A DNA stretch of 64,000 bases. It comes from UBA4744 sp963723165 (GTDB lineage Bacteria; Actinomycetota; Acidimicrobiia; Spongiisociales; UBA4744). Shown piece by piece: positions 60,530-64,000 of the stretch; positions within the stretch are counted from its first letter, which is position 1; every line of letters starts with the position of its first letter. The stretch lies in assembly GCA_963723165.1 (NCBI GenBank), contig CAVRPP010000011.1, positions 1 through 64,000 on the forward strand. Reading direction: 5' to 3'. The notes below the pieces were generated by a model. The model was not told the origin of the DNA. It did no database searches and saw only the letters and a program-made list of their open reading frames with translations. Made by a program: the position numbers and the translations under genes.

Positions 60530-61320
60530 CCTCCTTGGCCGCCGCTGACACCAAGGCAGGTCAACCGGTCCGCACCGGCATCGGCCACTGGACACAGAGC
60601 TATCTGATGATGACCCGCTGGGAGCTCGGCAGTCTCCGGCTCCTGCTTCCGTTGATCATCGCACTGCAGGTCGTTGTTGGAGGCGGCTTCGCCCTGGGCA
60701 TAGGGCTCTTCTTCGACGAGATGCCGGTCCGTAACGCACTTTTTCTGGCGACGGGCGTGGCCGTTGTGACCTTGATCACCGTCGGGTTGGTTCTAAGTCC
60801 GCAGCTCGTCAGCAATCACAAGGTGGCAGGAACGTACGATTTCCTGTGGTCGTTGCCGGTGCCTCGCACTACGCAGGCGACGGCCTGGCTCACCGTCAAC
60901 TCCATCATCGCTCTGCCGGGGATGGCGGCAGCGCTCGTTATCGCCGATTGGCGCTATGACCTCACGCTGCAGATCTCATGGGCCATCGTTCCCGCAGTTC
61001 TGCTCACCATCGGTACCGCCACGCTGGTCGGCTACGCCTTCGCCCATGCCATCCCCAGGCCAATGATCACCAACATGATCACGCAGTTGCTGATCTTCGT
61101 GATTCTCGGTTTCTCGCCTATCAACTTCCCGCCGGAGAACCTTCCTAATTGGCTGGTAGCGGTTAACGAGTGGCTGCCGTTTCAACACATGGCTGCGGTC
61201 GTCCGAGCCGCGCTCACCGATGGTCTGGTGGAGAACGTGGGAGCTTCCTACGCAGTCCTGGCGGCATACGCCGCCGTTTCGGCCATCGTGGCCGGTTGGG
61301 TCATCGGGAGGCGAAACTGA
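60526..61320 (+). CDS. ABC-2 type transporter permease 1
   Basis: A 264-aa protein with six hydrophobic segments (from about residues 41, 66, 110, 142, 180 and 240), the layout of ABC-2 export permeases. The block YDFLWSLPVPR is shared with the following permease (YEFLWSLPVPR), so the two arose by duplication and probably form a heterodimer with the ATPase. Confidence 0.88.
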   Translation: MTSLAAADTKAGQPVRTGIGHWTQSYLMMTRWELGSLRLLLPLIIALQVVVGGGFALGIGLFFDEMPVRNALFLATGVAVVTLITVGLVLSPQLVSNHKVAGTYDFLWSLPVPRTTQATAWLTVNSIIALPGMAAALVIADWRYDLTLQISWAIVPAVLLTIGTATLVGYAFAHAIPRPMITNMITQLLIFVILGFSPINFPPENLPNWLVAVNEWLPFQHMAAVVRAALTDGLVENVGASYAVLAAYAAVSAIVAGWVIGRRN

Positions 61321-62132
61321 TGATCGCTCCGGGACGTTCAATGCAATCCGTGGACGGCTTCGATATTGCCCCGGCGACGGTAACTACCGGACCATCCCGC
61401 TGGTTCCGCAGCTACATCATGATGCTGCGGTTCGACGTGCGCGGTCTGGGTCAATGGCTGGTCTTCGGCCTTGTAATCCAGGTCTTGATGGGGGCAGGCA
61501 TGGCTCTCATGTACGGTTTCTACCTTGGTGATGTGTCCCCGGTGGTCGGTACTTACATGGCCGCAGGGGTGCCGGCGATCGCTCTCATACCGATCGGGTT
61601 GGTGATGGTCCCCAACATGGTTGCCCAACAGCGAATCGCCCAAACCTACGAGTTTCTCTGGTCTCTACCGGTTCCGAGGCTCGCGGCGGCCGCTTCGACC
61701 TTCACCGTGTTCACCCTCATGGCCGTGCCGGGGGTCGCCATCGCCCTCGGCGTTGCAGCTTGGAACTACGAGGCGCAACTCAGCGTCTCGGCGATGATTG
61801 TTCCGGCAGTCCTCCTCACCTCGCTCATGACTACCTCCGTCGGCTTCGGCATGGCCCACGGGATCAAGAACCCGATTGTGATCAACTTCGTGACCAACAT
61901 GACCGTCTTCTTCGTACTCCTTTTCTCGCCGATAGTCGTTCCCATCTCCCAGTTCCCCGATTGGCTGGCTTCGGTCCACCGGATCCTGCCCTTCTATCAC
62001 ATGGCGCAGGTGATCCGGGATGCACTCACGACCGGTTTCGTTACCGGGGTGGGGACGAGCTACGCCGTCCTGGCTGCCTGGACGATCGGAGGCTGGGTCG
62101 CCACCGCCTGGGTCGTAGGGAGGCGCGCCTAG
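61320..62132 (+). CDS. ABC-2 type transporter permease 2
   Basis: The 270-aa paralogue of permease 1 starts at ATG 61320 overlapping the previous stop by one base (TGATG). It has the same six-span pattern and ends in WVVGRR, matching WVIGRR of permease 1. Together the three genes make an exporter whose cargo is unknown; peptides, lipids or drugs are all possible. Confidence 0.88.
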   Translation: MIAPGRSMQSVDGFDIAPATVTTGPSRWFRSYIMMLRFDVRGLGQWLVFGLVIQVLMGAGMALMYGFYLGDVSPVVGTYMAAGVPAIALIPIGLVMVPNMVAQQRIAQTYEFLWSLPVPRLAAAASTFTVFTLMAVPGVAIALGVAAWNYEAQLSVSAMIVPAVLLTSLMTTSVGFGMAHGIKNPIVINFVTNMTVFFVLLFSPIVVPISQFPDWLASVHRILPFYHMAQVIRDALTTGFVTGVGTSYAVLAAWTIGGWVATAWVVGRRA

Positions 62133-62180
62133 GGATCTACCGTCGGGTTACCATCAGGATCATCCACTCTGGAGCCACGT

Positions 62181-63743
62181 TTGACGGCCGGGAAACGTAC
62201 AGGGACCGACGGCATTCTCTTCACGGACCACTACCAACTGACCATGGCGCAGTTGTATTTCCGCCTGGGCATTCACGAGCAACCGGCGCAATTCGATCAC
62301 TTCTTCCGGAGTTACCCCGACTATGGAGGCCATCAGGCCGGCTACTGCATCAATGCCGGCTTGGAATGGCTTCTGGACTGGATGGAGACTGCCCGCTTCA
62401 GGGAAGACGATCTCGTCTACCTTGCAAGCTTGACCGGAATGACCGGACGACGGATGTTCGATGACGACTTCCTCGCCTGGCTCGGCGCCAACGGCCCGTT
62501 CGAGGGTGTCAATCTCGAAGCCATTCCGGAGGGGAGGGTCGTTCACCCCAATATCCCGCTGACCGTGGTGCGCGGCCCGCTGGCGATGGCCCAGATACTC
62601 GAGACGCCGCTTCTCAACCACCTCAACTACCAGACGCTCATCGCTACCAAAGCGTCGCGGGTAAACGAAGCGGGGCGGGGTCGGCCGGTGCTCGAGTTCG
62701 GTCTCCGCCGGGCTCCCGATCGGGGAGCAAACGCTGGGTCGCGGGCGGCCCTGATCGGCGGCGCCGACTACACATCGAACGTTGGTGTGTCGCGATCGCT
62801 GGGGATCACCTCAAAAGGAACACACGCTCACAGCCTGGTGCAGGTCTTCATGGCTCGGGGAGAAGGCGAGCTGGGAGCCTTCCGTGCGTACGCGGAGCGA
62901 TACCCGGATGACTGTCTGCTGCTCGTCGACACCATCGATACGCTCGAGAGCGGAGTGCCGAACGCCATAACCGTCTTCGAGGAACTCCGGCGCAACGGTC
63001 ATGAGCCGGTCGGGATCCGCCTCGACTCAGGCGACCTGGCGTATTTGAGCATTCAGGCGGCGCAACGCCTCAACGAGGCGGGGTTCCCCGACGTATCTAT
63101 CGTGCTGTCGTCCAACCTCGATGAGCTGGCCATCTGGCAGATCATCTCCCAGATTGAAGAAGAGTCAGCCCGTTACGGTGTGGATCCGGTCCGGCTGATC
63201 GGACGACTCACCTACGGCGTTGGCACCCGGATGATCACCTCCCAGGGCGATTCGGCTCTGGACGGGGTCTACAAGCTCGTGGCGCTGCGCGAGGCCGGTA
63301 GCTGGGTTCCTGTGCTCAAAGTGTCGGAAGCCCGGGCCAAGATCCCCAACCCCGGGAAGAAGGAGACCTGGCGATTCTACGATCAACGCGGGACGGCCAC
63401 AGCCGATGTGCTGGGGGTCGAAGGCGAAGAGCCCCTTTCTGCAGACCGGGTGACACTCCACCACCCAACGGAGCACACGTCTCACCGAACCCTCGATCGC
63501 TCGGCTATCTCCGAAGTGGAACCGCTGGCCGTTGAAGTGCTGCGAGAAGGAGAGCTTGTGTACGAGCTTCCCCCATTGGACGATATCCGCGCCCGACGCC
63601 GGGCCGATCTCGACCGTCTCGATCCGGGCGTTCGCCGATTGATCAACCCCCACGTGTACCACGTTTCCTTGACCCGGGCACTCTGGGAGCTCAAGGTCGA
63701 CTCAGTGGAGAATGCGCGTCGGCCCCGATCGTCGAATCCTTGA
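62181..63743 (+). CDS. pncB: Nicotinate phosphoribosyltransferase
   Basis: The 520-aa enzyme turns nicotinate and PRPP into nicotinate mononucleotide, the entry of the NAD salvage pathway. Family blocks: TDHYQLTMAQLYF at the N-terminus, EFGLRRAPDRGANAG and GGADYTSNV, GTHAHSLVQVF, RLDSGDL and VGTRMITS. TTG 62181 is the most likely start since no ATG is available before the first block. The length is within the usual range (about 440-520). Confidence 0.93.
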   Translation: MTAGKRTGTDGILFTDHYQLTMAQLYFRLGIHEQPAQFDHFFRSYPDYGGHQAGYCINAGLEWLLDWMETARFREDDLVYLASLTGMTGRRMFDDDFLAWLGANGPFEGVNLEAIPEGRVVHPNIPLTVVRGPLAMAQILETPLLNHLNYQTLIATKASRVNEAGRGRPVLEFGLRRAPDRGANAGSRAALIGGADYTSNVGVSRSLGITSKGTHAHSLVQVFMARGEGELGAFRAYAERYPDDCLLLVDTIDTLESGVPNAITVFEELRRNGHEPVGIRLDSGDLAYLSIQAAQRLNEAGFPDVSIVLSSNLDELAIWQIISQIEEESARYGVDPVRLIGRLTYGVGTRMITSQGDSALDGVYKLVALREAGSWVPVLKVSEARAKIPNPGKKETWRFYDQRGTATADVLGVEGEEPLSADRVTLHHPTEHTSHRTLDRSAISEVEPLAVEVLREGELVYELPPLDDIRARRRADLDRLDPGVRRLINPHVYHVSLTRALWELKVDSVENARRPRSSNP

Positions 63744-63830
63744 GATACAGGCCCCGGGACTAACCTGAGGGCAGGCGATCGCCTGGACTGCTCACGCGAT
63801 TGCCATCGTCGAACAACGGGGTCGAAAATC

Positions 63831-64000
63831 ATGCAAACTGTCGTGGGCTATCACCGGCCCGAGAGCATCGAAGAGGCCATTTCGCTGCTCAACCGGGAGG
63901 ATATTGGGTCGGTACTCTTGGCCGGAGGGACTTCGCTGGTTGCCTCCCTGCCTTCCCAAGCGGTCGAGATCATTGACCTGCAGGCTATTGGATGTGATCA
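63831..64000 (+). CDS. FAD-binding subunit of a molybdenum hydroxylase (xanthine dehydrogenase/CO dehydrogenase medium subunit), 5' part
   Basis: An ATG at 63831 opens a frame to the window end (56 codons). It has the CoxM/XdhB pattern: YHRPESIEEAISLL, then LLAGGTSLVA (FAD-contacting LAGGT-S) and VEIIDLQAI. The medium subunit passes electrons from the Mo centre to FAD; large and small subunit genes would be expected downstream, outside the window. Confidence 0.8.
   Translation, partial: MQTVVGYHRPESIEEAISLLNREDIGSVLLAGGTSLVASLPSQAVEIIDLQAIGCD

Noticed and set aside
1..64000. CRISPR arrays, insertion sequences, rRNA genes and riboswitches
   Set aside because: No regularly spaced direct repeats, transposase, rRNA or known riboswitch pattern was seen when reading the window.

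Overview
The window is high-G+C DNA from an actinobacterium, most probably a deep-branching, uncultured member of the Acidimicrobiia type (inference; no rRNA gene is present). Supporting signs are actinobacterial synteny (dapB…dapA-rnj-ftsK, rimO-cinA-thpR-recA-rny-miaB-miaA-dapF, lexA/LysM protein/nrdR), actinobacterial LexA boxes, many apparently leaderless starts with a TANNNT box 6-9 nt before the ATG, and many secreted lipoproteins with Thr-rich linkers.

Layout. 1-7.0 kb: an HEVVH-motif protein cut by the window edge, a rhomboid protease, an M16 peptidase coupled to dapB, an SRPBCC protein, a membrane protein and a large SH3-domain lipoprotein. 7.4-13.9 kb: cyclophilin, a thioredoxin-TPR protein, then dapA-rnj and ftsK. 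14.1-20.4 kb: central carbon genes, with a three-gene pyruvate dehydrogenase operon (E1 alpha, E1 beta, E2) followed by malate synthase and isocitrate lyase (glyoxylate shunt). 20.4-31.5 kb: a PHP protein, a flavin reductase-like protein and a core block for tRNA and ribosome modification, RNA processing, recombination and DAP epimerisation. In this block rny is broken by one missing base, and hflX survives only as a 40-codon stub after dapF. 31.5-35.2 kb: lexA, an SOS-type LysM division-inhibitor candidate, nrdR, a Zn-ribbon membrane protein and dut.

35.2-56 kb is an accessory region. It starts with tRNA-Gly, tRNA-Cys and tRNA-Val(GAC), and a second tRNA-Val(CAC) lies at 45.4 kb. Both tRNA-Val genes are followed directly by the 3' end of related tyrosine recombinase genes, so both look like old integration sites. 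Between and after them are metallo-beta-lactamase-fold hydrolases, many lipoproteins, small HTH proteins, small membrane proteins and several dispersed repeats. The most striking element is a two-gene unit, a lipoprotein ('A') followed by a ~93-aa charged helical protein ('B'). It occurs three times (40.1, 50.5 and 53.1 kb) with a shared leader, and two copies carry 45-bp inverted repeats upstream and structured ~50-bp inverted repeats downstream. Two copies are nearly identical, yet each A gene has a different single-base frameshift. A fourth B-like gene stands alone at 51.4-51.8 kb.

56-64 kb returns to housekeeping-like genes: an acyl-CoA (possibly oxalyl-CoA) ligase, a micro-ORF of 34 codons, a VOC protein, an ABC exporter operon behind a perfect 12-bp-arm operator, nicotinate phosphoribosyltransferase, and the start of a molybdenum-hydroxylase FAD subunit running off the right edge. 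Several genes appear shifted by one base (rny, the Zn-ribbon gene, two A lipoproteins, a lipoprotein at 37.4 kb and a membrane protein at 56.1 kb). Three of these lie in or beside short G/C runs, so assembly indels must be excluded before calling them pseudogenes.
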